Shown: positions 10,903 to 19,877, numbered from the stretch's first letter. The stretch is DNA of 41,987 nt from Lysobacteraceae bacterium (GCA_002995625.1 PVBP01000018.1:1-41987); one strand, 5' to 3'. Notes: generated by a model from the sequence alone, not told the origin. Translations and numbers: made by a program.

Positions 10903-10974
10903 GCCGATCGATCAGTCCTCGCCGACGAGCCGCGCCCGCCGGATCCCCGGCCGCCACTGCGCGGGCCAGTCGGC
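10903..10974. repeat. 72-bp direct repeat, right copy (native 3' end of hydrolase gene)
   Basis: Second copy of the repeat at 8516-8587 (70 of 72 identical). Here it is the intact 3' end of the carbon-nitrogen hydrolase coding sequence, including the stop at 10912-10914 and 9 bp beyond. Because this copy is continuous with the gene, the left copy is the displaced original end or the duplicate. Confidence 0.9.
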
Positions 10975-11811
10975 GTCGTTGCCGACCTGGCCGTCGCGGC
11001 GGACGGCCGCGAGCGCGTCGAGGTCGAGGTCGGCGAGCGCGAGCAGGCCCGCGGCGGTGCCCGAACCGACCGCGCCCTCGACGATCACGCCGTCGTCCGG
11101 GAAGCCGCGGTCGATCGGCCCGTGCAGCGCGGGCTCGCCGGTGTTGGCGTCGAGGAAGGCGTTGAACGGCGCGTCGCCGGCGGTCACGGCCTTCAGCACG
11201 TGGATCTGGTTCTCGAGCGCGCGCGCGGCACAGCCGGTGCGGACGCGCGCGGCGCCGGCGGCGGTGTCGGTGCAGCTCGGCACGACGATCAGGCGCGCGC
11301 CGGCCTCGACCTGGGCGCGCACTGGCAGCGGGAACTCGACGTCGTAGCAGATCGCGATGCCGACGCGCAGGCCGCGCCAGTCGAGCACGCCGAGCGCGTC
11401 GCCGGGCTCGAGGCACCCCAGCTCGCGCTCGAAGCCGGTCAGCGCCAGCTTGTCCTGGTCGATCGGCGCGCGTCCGGGCTCGAACCAAGTGCTCCGGTTG
11501 CGCAGCACCCCGGGACGCACCGGCGTCAGGAAGGAGCCAGCGACGATCGCGACGCCGGATCGCTCGGCCAGCATCCGGAACAGCTCGCGGAATCGGCCCT
11601 CGAAACCCGCCACGGCGAGCGCGAGCTCGGCTGGCGTCATCGCCGCATGGCCGTCGACCGCGGTCGCGAGCTCCATCCCGAGGTACTCGGGCAGCAGCAG
11701 CAGCTCGGCGCCCGTGTCCCGGGCCGCGTCGACGATCCGCGCCTGCTTCGCGGCGAAGGCCGCGAAGTCCCCGATCCGCTCGATCGGATAGCGGGCGGCG
11801 GCGACGCGCAT
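10912..11811 (-). CDS. Carbon-nitrogen hydrolase (nitrilase superfamily)
   Basis: A 299-aa amidase of the nitrilase superfamily with all three catalytic residues visible: Glu42 (LLLLPEYLG), Lys121 (IDQDKLALTGFERE) and Cys155 (VGIAICYDVEFP). It has no signal peptide, so it acts in the cytoplasm; the substrate is unknown. The ATG overlaps the TGA of the upstream GNAT gene by one nucleotide. Single-chain GNAT/carbon-nitrogen-hydrolase fusions are known in other bacteria, which fits a joint function of the two products here. Its last 63 nucleotides are duplicated 2.4 kb downstream at 8525-8587. Confidence 0.9.
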   Translation of the reverse strand: MRVAAARYPIERIGDFAAFAAKQARIVDAARDTGAELLLLPEYLGMELATAVDGHAAMTPAELALAVAGFEGRFRELFRMLAERSGVAIVAGSFLTPVRPGVLRNRSTWFEPGRAPIDQDKLALTGFERELGCLEPGDALGVLDWRGLRVGIAICYDVEFPLPVRAQVEAGARLIVVPSCTDTAAGAARVRTGCAARALENQIHVLKAVTAGDAPFNAFLDANTGEPALHGPIDRGFPDDGVIVEGAVGSGTAAGLLALADLDLDALAAVRRDGQVGNDADWPAQWRPGIRRARLVGED

Positions 11812-12404
11812 CAGCTGCCGATCGTCCGCAGCCACGCGACCAGGCGCTTCTCGGTCGCCACAGCCTCGCCGAGCTCCTTCCACGCGATCGTGGTCACGAT
11901 GTCGGGCCGGCGCACGTAGCCGCGCGCGGTCCAGAAGGCATCGAGCGCCCGGTAGCCGGGCGGGCGGCGCGGGTCGTCGTCGGCCCGCACGACCGCGCAG
12001 AACGAGGTCCACGCGAAGCCGCCGAGCGCCGCCGCGTGCGCCTCGCGCGCGTCGAAGAAGCGGTGGCCGATGCCACGCCCGCGGTACTCGGGCAGCAGCA
12101 CGGACTCGCCGAAGTAGAAGACCCTCGCCGGGTCGATGCCGGCCGCGGCATAGGGCGCGCGGAAGTCCGGTGACTCGTCGGCCAGCGGCACGCCGGTGGA
12201 GGCGCCGACGACCCGCGCCCCGTCCTCGGCGACGACGAGCACGCTCGCGGCCGATTCGACGTAGGTCCGGAGGTACTCGCGCTCGTAGTCGAGGTCGCCG
12301 TCGTAGAGGTACGGCCACTCGCGGAACACCGCGATGCGCAGCCGCGCGAGGTCGTCGAGGCGGGCCTCGACCTCGTCGCGCGGCAGCGCGCGGACCGTCG
12401 TCAT
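11811..12404 (-). CDS. GNAT-family N-acetyltransferase
   Basis: A 197-aa acetyltransferase of the Gcn5-related family. The acetyl-CoA-binding motif A appears as ESVLLPEYRGRGIGHRFFDARE (R/Q-x-x-G-x-G/A as RGRGIG near residue 118), and the strand before it is VLVVAEDGARVVGASTGVPL. Substrate unknown. The ATG overlaps the stop of the DUF885 gene upstream (ATGA), and its own stop overlaps the hydrolase start, so the three are one tightly coupled operon. The order GNAT then nitrilase is the same as in known fused proteins. Confidence 0.88.
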   Translation of the reverse strand: MTTVRALPRDEVEARLDDLARLRIAVFREWPYLYDGDLDYEREYLRTYVESAASVLVVAEDGARVVGASTGVPLADESPDFRAPYAAAGIDPARVFYFGESVLLPEYRGRGIGHRFFDAREAHAAALGGFAWTSFCAVVRADDDPRRPPGYRALDAFWTARGYVRRPDIVTTIAWKELGEAVATEKRLVAWLRTIGS

Positions 12405-14233
12405 GCCGGGGTGGCGGCGCGCCTGGTCGCGATCCAGTCGTCGACCACGCGCTCGAGGATCGCGAGCGGCATCGAGCCGTTCTTCAGCACCACGTCGTGG
12501 AACTCGCGGATGTCGAAGTCCTCGCCGAGCTGGTCGCGCGCGCGCTGGCGGAGCTCGAGGATCTTCTCCATGCCGACCTTGTAGGCCAGCGCCTGGCCCG
12601 GCCACACGATGTAGCGTTCGATCTCGGCCGTGACCTCGTCGCGGCCCATGCCGGTGTGGAGGATCATGTATTCGATCGCCTGCTCGCGGGTCCAGCGCTT
12701 GGCGTGGATGCCGGTGTCGACGACCAGGCGCACGGCCCGGAACATCTCGGCCTGCAGCCGGCCGAGGTTGTCGAGCGGATCCTGCTGGAAGCCGGCCTCC
12801 CATGCGACGCGCTCGGCGTACAGCGCCCAGCCCTCGGCGTAGGCGGTGAACGGCAGCATGCGGCGGAACATCGGCAGGCCCTTCAGTTCCTGCGCGATCG
12901 CGATCTGGAAGTGGTGCCCCGGCACCGCCTCGTGGTAGGCCAGCGTGCGCATGCCGAACTTCGGGATCTCGCCGACGTTGCGCAGGTTCGCGAAGAAGGT
13001 GCCCGGCCGCGAGCCGTCGAGCGCCGGAGCCTCGTAGTACGCCCCCGGGGCGGTCAGCTCCGAGAACTCGGGCACGCGCAGCACCTGGACGCTGGCCTTC
13101 GGCCGGACCGCGAACCAGTCGTCGAGACCGCGGTTGATCTCGGCGATGATCCGCATGTAGTCCTTGAGGATCTGGTTGCGGCCCTCGTCGGTGTCCGGAT
13201 AGAGCTGCTCGGGGGACTCGGCCAGCTGCCGGACGCGCGTGCCGATGCTGCCCTCGACGAGACCGTGGTCGCGCAGGATCTGGTCCATCTCGGCGCCGAT
13301 CCGGGCGACCTCGGCGAGACCCAGCGCGTGGATCTCCTCCGCGCTCATGTCGGTGGTCGTGTTGCTCTTGACCTGGTGCGCGTAGAAGGCCTCGCCGTCC
13401 GGCAGCGACCAGGCGCCGTCGTTGCGCGTGGCCTTCGGCGCCAGCGCCTCGAAGTGCGCGATCAGCAGGCCATAGGCCGGGAACACGTCGTTCTCGACCG
13501 CGGCCTTGACCTCGGCGAGCAGCCGGTCGCGGGTGGCCTGGTCGATCTCGGCCTCGGGGATCTTGCCGAGCTTCTCGACGAAGCTCGTCACCAGCACGTT
13601 CGCGTCGACGCCGGCGCCGACGAAGTCGCGCATCTGCTTCAGCACCTTGGTCACGAGGAACTCGGGCGGCACGATGCCGAGCTCGTCGCGCTTGCGCAGC
13701 CCCTCGAGCGTCTGCCCGAACTTGCGCGGGAACTGTCGGAGCCGCGCGATGTAGTGCTCGGCGTCGGTCCGGTCCTTGATCTGGTGGACCTGGGCCATGA
13801 AGTTCGGCTGCGCGCTCTGGATGCCGAACATCTGGTTGACCGGGAAGTTGTGGAACCGGAACCGCTCGCCCTCGACCTGCCGGCCCATGAAGTGGACGAG
13901 GATGTCGTACGAGAGGCGATCCTGGCCGGTGAAGCGGCTGGCGTCGTAGGACAGCAGCGTCTCGTAGTCACGCCGCAACCGCTCGGTCATGCGCTCGGCG
14001 CGCTCGAGCGAGGCGTCGGAGAGCTTCGCGTTGTGGCCGCGGATGCCGAAGCGCTCGAGCAGACGCAGCCGTGACAGCAACTCCGGCTCGTCCAGGAGGA
14101 CCTGGGCGAAGACCCGGGTGTAGAACCAGTCGATGCGGAGCGGCTTGCCGTACCAGGTGTGGAGCCCGAGCCCCAACGCCACCAGCACGAGGCCGAGCAC
14201 CCCGATCCCGAACCACTTCAGCACGCGCCGCAT
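12401..14233 (-). CDS. DUF885 family membrane-anchored metallopeptidase-like protein
   Basis: A 610-aa protein with an N-terminal signal anchor (FGIGVLGLVLVALGLGLHTW) and the DUF885 body. The putative zinc site is HEAVPGHHFQIAIAQEL near residue 434, followed by the second conserved block FTAYAEGWALYAERVAWEAG. Other family blocks are ELLSYD-type text, 'GAYYEAPALDGSRPGTFFANL' and HTGMGRDEVTAEIERYIVWPGQALAYKVG. DUF885 proteins are predicted peptidases of the periplasm or envelope; the substrate is unknown. The ATG is preceded by GGAGAG. First gene of the operon with GNAT and the carbon-nitrogen hydrolase. Confidence 0.9.
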   Translation of the reverse strand: MRRVLKWFGIGVLGLVLVALGLGLHTWYGKPLRIDWFYTRVFAQVLLDEPELLSRLRLLERFGIRGHNAKLSDASLERAERMTERLRRDYETLLSYDASRFTGQDRLSYDILVHFMGRQVEGERFRFHNFPVNQMFGIQSAQPNFMAQVHQIKDRTDAEHYIARLRQFPRKFGQTLEGLRKRDELGIVPPEFLVTKVLKQMRDFVGAGVDANVLVTSFVEKLGKIPEAEIDQATRDRLLAEVKAAVENDVFPAYGLLIAHFEALAPKATRNDGAWSLPDGEAFYAHQVKSNTTTDMSAEEIHALGLAEVARIGAEMDQILRDHGLVEGSIGTRVRQLAESPEQLYPDTDEGRNQILKDYMRIIAEINRGLDDWFAVRPKASVQVLRVPEFSELTAPGAYYEAPALDGSRPGTFFANLRNVGEIPKFGMRTLAYHEAVPGHHFQIAIAQELKGLPMFRRMLPFTAYAEGWALYAERVAWEAGFQQDPLDNLGRLQAEMFRAVRLVVDTGIHAKRWTREQAIEYMILHTGMGRDEVTAEIERYIVWPGQALAYKVGMEKILELRQRARDQLGEDFDIREFHDVVLKNGSMPLAILERVVDDWIATRRAATPA

Positions 14234-14429
14234 CGTCGCTCTCCAACCCGGAAAGCCGTTCAATCTAGCAGCGCTTGGCCGGCCCGGGTTGGGTCGGAAG
14301 TCGTGCCCCTTCGGCGCGGGGCCCGGGGCCGCACCCGTTGCCGGGGCTGCCGACCCCGACCAGCCGCCCGCTGCGCCGCGCAACGGTCCTGCGATAGCCT
14401 CGGCCCACCCCACCCTTGGAGACACACCG

Positions 14430-15485
14430 ATGCGCCTCGATCGCCCCGCCCTCGCGTGCGCCGTCGCCCTCGCGATCGCCGCTGCCGGTTCGCCTGCCAG
14501 CGAGGCCTGCACCCGCGTCGTCTACAACGGCCCGAACGACACGATCCTGACCGGCCGCTCGATGGACTTCTCGATGGAGATCCCGGCCAACCTCTGGATC
14601 TTCCCGCGCGGCATCGCGCGCGACGGCGCCGTCGGCGCGAGCTCGGTGCGCTGGACCTCGCGCTACGGCAGCGTGATCGCGAGTTCGTGGGACATCGCGA
14701 CTTCGGACGGCATGAACGAGAAGGGCCTGGTCGCGAACCTGCTCTGGCTGGTCTCGTCGGAGTACCCGCCGTTCGAGAAGGACGGCGACCGGCCGGGCCT
14801 CTCGGTCTCGATCTGGGCCCAGTACGCGCTCGACAACTTCGCGACCGTGGCCGAGGCGGTCGAAGCCTTCCGGCGCGAGGCGTTCGTGGTCGTGACCGAC
14901 TACATCCCCGGCACCGACAAGTACACGACCGTGCACCTGTCGCTGTCCGACGCGAGCGGCGACAACGCGATCCTCGAGTACCTCGGCGGGCGGCTCGTCA
15001 TCCACCACGACCGCTCGCACCGGGTCATGACCAACGATCCCGCGTTCGAGCAGCAGCTCGCGATCGCGGGCTACTGGGACCGCATCCCGGGACAGGACTT
15101 CCTGCCCGGCACCAACCATTCCTCGGACCGCTTCGTCCGCGCCCGCTACTACATCGACCGCGTGACCCAGAGCGACGACCCGCGCATCGCGGCGGCCGCG
15201 GTCTTCAGCGTGGTCCGCAACGTGTCGGTGCCCTACGGCATCGCGATCCCGGGCTTCCCGAACCTCTCGACCACGCGCTGGCGGGCGGTGGCCGACCAGA
15301 AGAACCGGCTCTACTACTTCGAGACCGCGATCACGCCCAACACCTTCTGGGTCGATCTCGGCAAGGTCGACTTCCGCGAGGGCGCGCCGGTGCGCCGCCT
15401 GCGCGTGGACGACCGCCAGACCTACTCGGGCGAGACCTCGAAACTATTCGAACGCGCGCAGCCGTTCGCGTTCCAGGGGCTCTGA
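14430..15485 (+). CDS. Secreted linear-amide C-N hydrolase (choloylglycine hydrolase/Ntn family)
   Basis: A 351-aa exported member of the cholylglycine-hydrolase/penicillin-V-acylase group of Ntn hydrolases. ATG 14430 follows TTGGAG. The signal peptide (LACAVALAIAAAGSPASEA) ends directly before Cys27 in EACTRVVYNGPNDTILTGR, the family's catalytic N-terminal cysteine, so signal peptidase cut after SEA would itself expose the nucleophile. Other conserved blocks are GRSMDFSME, SDGMNEKGLVANLLWL, and 'VMTNDPAFEQQLAIAGYW'. Substrate unknown (bile salts, acyl-homoserine lactones or other amides are known for relatives). Followed after 31 bp by rlmJ. Confidence 0.9.
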   Translation: MRLDRPALACAVALAIAAAGSPASEACTRVVYNGPNDTILTGRSMDFSMEIPANLWIFPRGIARDGAVGASSVRWTSRYGSVIASSWDIATSDGMNEKGLVANLLWLVSSEYPPFEKDGDRPGLSVSIWAQYALDNFATVAEAVEAFRREAFVVVTDYIPGTDKYTTVHLSLSDASGDNAILEYLGGRLVIHHDRSHRVMTNDPAFEQQLAIAGYWDRIPGQDFLPGTNHSSDRFVRARYYIDRVTQSDDPRIAAAAVFSVVRNVSVPYGIAIPGFPNLSTTRWRAVADQKNRLYYFETAITPNTFWVDLGKVDFREGAPVRRLRVDDRQTYSGETSKLFERAQPFAFQGL

Positions 15486-15516
15486 TCGCGGTCCGGGGAA
15501 TGCGGCGGCATCAGGC

Positions 15517-16359
15517 TTGAACTACCGCCACGCCTTCCACGCCGGCAACTTCGCCGACGTGCTGAAGCACGTCGTGCTGGTCGCGCTGATCGAGTCGCTG
15601 ACGCGCAAGGACAAGCCGCTCGCCTACCTCGAGACGCACGCCGGGGCCGGAAGCTACGACCTCGGCGGCGACGCGTCGAAGACCTGCGAGTTCCGCGACG
15701 GGATCGCGCGTCTGTGGGACCTCGGCGAGGCGCCCGGTCCGCTCGGCCGCTACCTGGAACTCGTCCGTGGCTTCGACGGCAACGGCGGCGGTCTTCACGG
15801 CTATCCGGGTTCGCCGTGGCTCGCGGCGCGCCTGCTCCGGCCCGGCGATCGTCTGCGGCTGGCCGAGCTGGCCGGGGGTCCCGCGAAAGGACTCGAAGCC
15901 CTGTTCCGCGACGACCGTCGCGTCCGGGTCGAGCGCCGCGACGGCTACGGCGCGCTCCGGGCCTGGCTGCCGCCGCCCGAGCGCCGCGCGCTGGCGCTGG
16001 TCGATCCGCCGTTCGAGAGCCAGCTCGCCGAGTTCCGCGCGATCGAGACCGCGCTCGACGACGCGCTGCGACGCTTTCCGGGCGGGGTGTACGCGGTCTG
16101 GTATCCGATCAAGCGGCGTGCGGACCTCAACCCCTTCGTGCGCTGGGCCGCCGGCGGCGGCCATCGCCACGTGCTGCGGATCGAGCTGATGGTGCTGCCC
16201 GACAACGCGCCGCTGCGCCTCAACGGCTGCGGGATGCTGGTGCTGAACGCGCCGTTCGACCTCGACCGCACGCTGGCGCCGTCCGTGCGCGTGCTCGTCG
16301 AACGCCTCGGCCGCGACCCGCGGGCCGCGACGACGATGGACTGGCTGGCGCGCGACTGA
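15517..16359 (+). CDS. rlmJ: 23S rRNA (adenine2030-N6)-methyltransferase RlmJ
   Basis: SAM-dependent enzyme that methylates A2030 of 23S rRNA. At 280 aa it equals the E. coli enzyme in size. The N-terminus NYRHAFHAGNFADVLKHVVL is nearly invariant in RlmJ; LETHAGAGSYDL is the SAM site and LVDPPFE is the DPPF-type catalytic motif; KRRADLNPF-like and 'NGCGMLVLNAPF' blocks follow. The start is TTG at 15517, immediately before AACTACCGCCACG, as the family alignment demands. Confidence 0.95.
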   Translation: MNYRHAFHAGNFADVLKHVVLVALIESLTRKDKPLAYLETHAGAGSYDLGGDASKTCEFRDGIARLWDLGEAPGPLGRYLELVRGFDGNGGGLHGYPGSPWLAARLLRPGDRLRLAELAGGPAKGLEALFRDDRRVRVERRDGYGALRAWLPPPERRALALVDPPFESQLAEFRAIETALDDALRRFPGGVYAVWYPIKRRADLNPFVRWAAGGGHRHVLRIELMVLPDNAPLRLNGCGMLVLNAPFDLDRTLAPSVRVLVERLGRDPRAATTMDWLARD

Positions 16360-16382
16360 GGCGGTGGACGCGGCTCGGGCCG

Positions 16383-17075
16383 TCAGCGCAGCGAAACCGA
16401 CGTCTGCAGCTTCCAGTGCTCGAAGCGGTGCATGCCGACGTCGGCGCCGGCCTTGAGCAGTGCGAACAGCACGATCGCCGCGCCGCCACCACCGAGCCAG
16501 ACGCCGAGGATGATCGTCAGGTGCATCGGGATCACCCGCAGGTACGGCATGACCATCAGCAGGCCGATGTTCGGCTTGCCGGCGAGGTCGGCGGCAACGT
16601 GCTCCTCGTGCGAGGCGCGATGGGCGCGCCAGAACGTCCAGCCGAGCCCGGCGAAGACCAGCCAGTCGAGCGCCGAGACCCGACCGACGTGCACCGCCAT
16701 CAGCTCGCCGCTGCCCTCGTTGCGCACGTCGATGTAGCCCGCGGACGACGCGGTCAGCGTGAACGCCAGCAGGAAGAAGAAGTAGACGAGGTGGAAGCCG
16801 CCGTAGTGGATCGCGAAGAAGGTCGCGACCTTCCGCTGCGTTTCCGGCGTGGCCTCGATCGGACGCTCGTTGAACTTGACGCCCTCGACGCAGTAGTCCG
16901 CGAGCTTCAGGATCCGCTGGCGCGAGTACCAGCCGATCACGAGGCTCTGGATCCAGAACGGCCACAGCAGCTGGACCAGTCCCCACCCGAACACCAGCGC
17001 CGAGATCAACGTCAGCGCGTTGCCGACGAGGATGCCGGTCAGCGCCTGGTCCTTCGGGCGGGCGACGGTGGACAT
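16383..17075 (-). CDS. DUF6498-like polytopic membrane protein
   Basis: A 230-aa membrane protein starting at ATG 17075. Six or so membrane segments are seen: ILVGNALTLISALVFGW, GLVQLLWPFWIQSLVIGW, FFAIHYGGFHLVYFFFLLAF, SALDWLVFAGLGWTF, PYLRVIPMHLTIILGVW and AAIVLFALLKAGADVGMH. The WPFW-Q-S-GWYS and IHYGGFHxxYF patterns are those of the DUF6498 family, whose function is unknown. It is convergent with rlmJ (23-bp gap). Confidence 0.75.
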   Translation of the reverse strand: MSTVARPKDQALTGILVGNALTLISALVFGWGLVQLLWPFWIQSLVIGWYSRQRILKLADYCVEGVKFNERPIEATPETQRKVATFFAIHYGGFHLVYFFFLLAFTLTASSAGYIDVRNEGSGELMAVHVGRVSALDWLVFAGLGWTFWRAHRASHEEHVAADLAGKPNIGLLMVMPYLRVIPMHLTIILGVWLGGGGAAIVLFALLKAGADVGMHRFEHWKLQTSVSLR

Positions 17076-17131
17076 GGCGCGTCCTTCTCCCTGGTGGTTC
17101 CGTCCCGGATCGTCGGCGAATCCGGAGGCGA

Positions 17132-19606
17132 TCAGTAGCACGCCGGCAGGTCGGCGCGCACGAAGCGGGCGCCGAGCCCGCGCGGCAGGCCGGCCAGTCG
17201 ACCCTCGTCGCCGAACGGTCGCCATTCGACGACGAGTTCGGCGTCACCGCACTCCGCGGCCGGACGGTAGCCGATGAGACCGACCGGACTTGGGCCCGTC
17301 TGCCCGCCGCCAGGCGCCGAACGCCGATGCTCGGACAGGGCCGCGATCCCGTGGCCCTCCGCCGGATCCGCGAACCCGGCGCGCCAGCGAGGCGCGCCGT
17401 CGGCATCCCGATACAGCAGCACGACGGCGTCACGCGCCGGGCTCGCCGGGCCCGCATCCGACAGGCCCACGAGCGCACCGGTCTCCGCCGCCGTCTGGCG
17501 CCACAGGCCGCGCGCCGGCGCGCGCGCCGGCGGCGTGCCGGCGCGGCCGGTCCGGAGGCAGATCGAGCGGTCGTCCTCGTCGAGCAGCGCCGCGACGACG
17601 CCCCACGTCGCGGGTCCACATCGCGGCACGACGCGCGCGGGATCGAGATCGAGGCGCGGCCGATCGCCATCGTCGGAGCGCGGCTGATCGCCCGGGGTCC
17701 CGGGACCGGGCCCGCCCGGAGCGGACCACGGTCGTTCGGCGACCAGCGCCGACGCCTCGACGCGTGCCCGGGCGGTGCGCCAGCGCGCGCGACCATCGGT
17801 CGCGCGGTCAAGGCGATGCAGATCGGCCTCGTCGCGTCCCCAGGCCAGGAAGACGCCGCCGTCCGCCGGATCGTCGGCCTGCCACCATCCGCCGGGCGGT
17901 CGAAGACCCGGCAGCGGGCCGCGCAGCAGCCGCACGCGGCCCGACGCGTCGCGTCCCGCGACCAGCACGGCCGCGCCGGGCAAGCCACCGGTGGTGATCG
18001 GCAGCGCCGCATCGAGGTGGACCAGGCCCGGCGCCGCCGCATGGGCGTGGCGTCCGGACGCTTCGCGCCACAGCATCAGCGCCGACCCGTCGAGCAGCCA
18101 GCCGGCCGGTCGCCAGGACAACGGATCGCCGGTCTCCGGATGCACGAACCACGCCGGCGCGGCCCGCGTCGGCCATGCTTCGGCCACGGTCGCGAGCGTG
18201 GCCATGGCATCGAGTTCCACCGACTCGCCACCGACGGGATCGATCCGCCGGTTCGAACCCTCGGCGCCGAAGGCCAGCCACGTGCCGTCCGGTGACGCGG
18301 CCAGCGCGCGCGTCGGCGCGCCGGGCACGCGAGTCCAGTCCGCGATCGCGCGCCACTCGCCGCGCGCGTCGATCCAGAGCGTCTCGCGCTCGCCGCGGCT
18401 GGCGAGCGCCGCGAGCACGCCGTGTCCGGTCGCGATCGCCTCGAGTCGGCCCGGCGGCGAAGGGACGGACCGCACATGGCCTTCGACGTCGATGCGCCAG
18501 ATCCGGAGCACGCGACCGTCGTCGACGAGGACCCGCAGCGAATCACCGTCTCCGGCATGCAGTTCGACGCGCTCGACCGTCGCGCCGATGGGCCATTCCG
18601 CGCGCGGTCGCCATCGGTCGGCGGTCGGGTCGTACCGACGAACCAGCAGCCGGTCGGCGACCGCGGTGGCGGCGTGGATCGCCGAGGCCCCGGGCGCGCT
18701 GCCGAGCGGCGGACCGAAGTGCACGAGCCGCTGGGGACCGAAGTCGGCATCGAGCCGCCAGGTCCCGCCGTCCTCGATCAGCACCCTGGCCGAGCGACCG
18801 TCGAGCCCGACGCGCACGACCCCGCGATCGGAGGCCATGCCGACGACGCGCCGGGCATCGGGCGCGAACCGCGCACGCGCTCGGTCGAATCCCGGATCCG
18901 GCGCGTACACCGCCGACTCGAAACGCGTCACGCGGCGCACCAGCCGCGATCGCGCATACGCGTCGATCGTGTCGGCCAGGGCCCGGGTGCCGTCGTCGAC
19001 CGGCGCCATCTGCGCGTCGCCGCCCGCCGCGCGCCAGCGCACCAGCAGCCGGATCACGTCGGTCCGGACGCCGCCTTCGGCCGGATCGAGCAGCGCGAGG
19101 AGCGGCGGCAACCGGGTCGTCGCCGGCACCGGTTCGACCGCATCGAGCGGCCCCCGCGCGTCGACCACGATCGCGCGCAGGACCGGCGGCGATTCGCTCC
19201 CGAGCATCGCCAGCATCGGCGCGAGGCCCGGCCCATCGACCACGAGCATCGGCGCCTCGCCGTGGCGGCCCGCGAGCGATGGCAGCAGCCCGAATGCGAG
19301 CGCTTCGCGCTCGGGATCATGCCCGGCGCCGGTCTCGCGCCGGCTCCAGGCGATCACGGCGTGACCGCGGGCGGCGAGCGCGGCGAAAAGTCCCTCGTCC
19401 GGCCGCGCACGATCGGGAAACACGAGCAGCACGCCGGTCGACCCTTCGGCCGCTGGCCAGACATCCGCGGTGCCGAGCGCGATCGGAAGGCCGGGCTCGA
19501 GCAGCGGAACACCGCGCGCGACCTGCGCGTCGGACGGTGCCGGCAGCAGGGCCACGAGCGCGATCAGCGCGAACGCGGCCCGCCATCGGTCACGCGGACG
19601 ACTCAT
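17132..19606 (-). CDS. Large secreted protein: hydrolase-like N-terminus plus propeller-like repeats, unknown function
   Basis: An 824-aa protein with a signal peptide (AAFALIALVALLPAPSDA). Residues 45-220 look like an alpha/beta-hydrolase fold (GVLLVFPDRARPDEGLFAAL, ARGHAVIAWSRRE, LVVDGPGLAPMLAMLG, VLRAIVVDARGP), but the place of the nucleophile elbow reads DGPG without serine or cysteine, so it is probably inactive. The centre has WD/PD40-like strands (RALAASPDGTWLAFGAEG, LEAIATGHGVLAALASRGE). I do not recognise a family. Last gene of the operon yihY, tlpA-like, acyP, starting 1 nt after the acyP stop. Confidence 0.75.
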   Translation of the reverse strand: MSRPRDRWRAAFALIALVALLPAPSDAQVARGVPLLEPGLPIALGTADVWPAAEGSTGVLLVFPDRARPDEGLFAALAARGHAVIAWSRRETGAGHDPEREALAFGLLPSLAGRHGEAPMLVVDGPGLAPMLAMLGSESPPVLRAIVVDARGPLDAVEPVPATTRLPPLLALLDPAEGGVRTDVIRLLVRWRAAGGDAQMAPVDDGTRALADTIDAYARSRLVRRVTRFESAVYAPDPGFDRARARFAPDARRVVGMASDRGVVRVGLDGRSARVLIEDGGTWRLDADFGPQRLVHFGPPLGSAPGASAIHAATAVADRLLVRRYDPTADRWRPRAEWPIGATVERVELHAGDGDSLRVLVDDGRVLRIWRIDVEGHVRSVPSPPGRLEAIATGHGVLAALASRGERETLWIDARGEWRAIADWTRVPGAPTRALAASPDGTWLAFGAEGSNRRIDPVGGESVELDAMATLATVAEAWPTRAAPAWFVHPETGDPLSWRPAGWLLDGSALMLWREASGRHAHAAAPGLVHLDAALPITTGGLPGAAVLVAGRDASGRVRLLRGPLPGLRPPGGWWQADDPADGGVFLAWGRDEADLHRLDRATDGRARWRTARARVEASALVAERPWSAPGGPGPGTPGDQPRSDDGDRPRLDLDPARVVPRCGPATWGVVAALLDEDDRSICLRTGRAGTPPARAPARGLWRQTAAETGALVGLSDAGPASPARDAVVLLYRDADGAPRWRAGFADPAEGHGIAALSEHRRSAPGGGQTGPSPVGLIGYRPAAECGDAELVVEWRPFGDEGRLAGLPRGLGARFVRADLPACY

Positions 19607-19607
19607 C

Positions 19608-19877
19608 TCATCCGGTCACGAAGCGTCCGGTCGGCTCGCCGTCCGCCGGGCTGCGTTCGACCCTCTCGACGCGCGCGAGCACCGGTCCCCGCGCCAGCGC
19701 CCGCGCCAGCGCCTCGCGCGCCCCGGCCGCGCCGATCGCCAGCACTTCGACGCGACCGTCGGGCAGGTTCAGCGCATGGCCGGAAAGGCCGAGGCGCTCG
19801 GCCTCGCGGCGCACGAAGGCCCGATAGCCGACGCCCTGCACGCGGCCCGAGACGACGAAGCGCTCGGCCTCAGCCAT
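19608..19877 (-). CDS. acyP: Acylphosphatase
   Basis: An 89-aa enzyme hydrolysing acyl-phosphates. The signature [19 protein letters not shown] holds the catalytic Arg19, and [17 protein letters not shown] holds Asn37, both at family spacing. The ATG overlaps the upstream thioredoxin-like gene by 8 nt, and the stop is 1 nt from the next start, so translation of the three is coupled. Confidence 0.95.
   Translation of the reverse strand: MAEAERFVVSGRVQGVGYRAFVRREAERLGLSGHALNLPDGRVEVLAIGAAGAREALARALARGPVLARVERVERSPADGEPTGRFVTG

Noticed and set aside
8516-10974. Integron attC site or insertion-sequence ends at the 72-bp repeats
   Set aside because: No GTTRRRY/RYYYAAC core pairs, no terminal inverted repeats typical of IS elements, and no transposase.
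15511-18042. Long minus-strand frame antisense to rlmJ and crossing several genes
   Set aside because: No domain or start context; crosses real genes on both strands.
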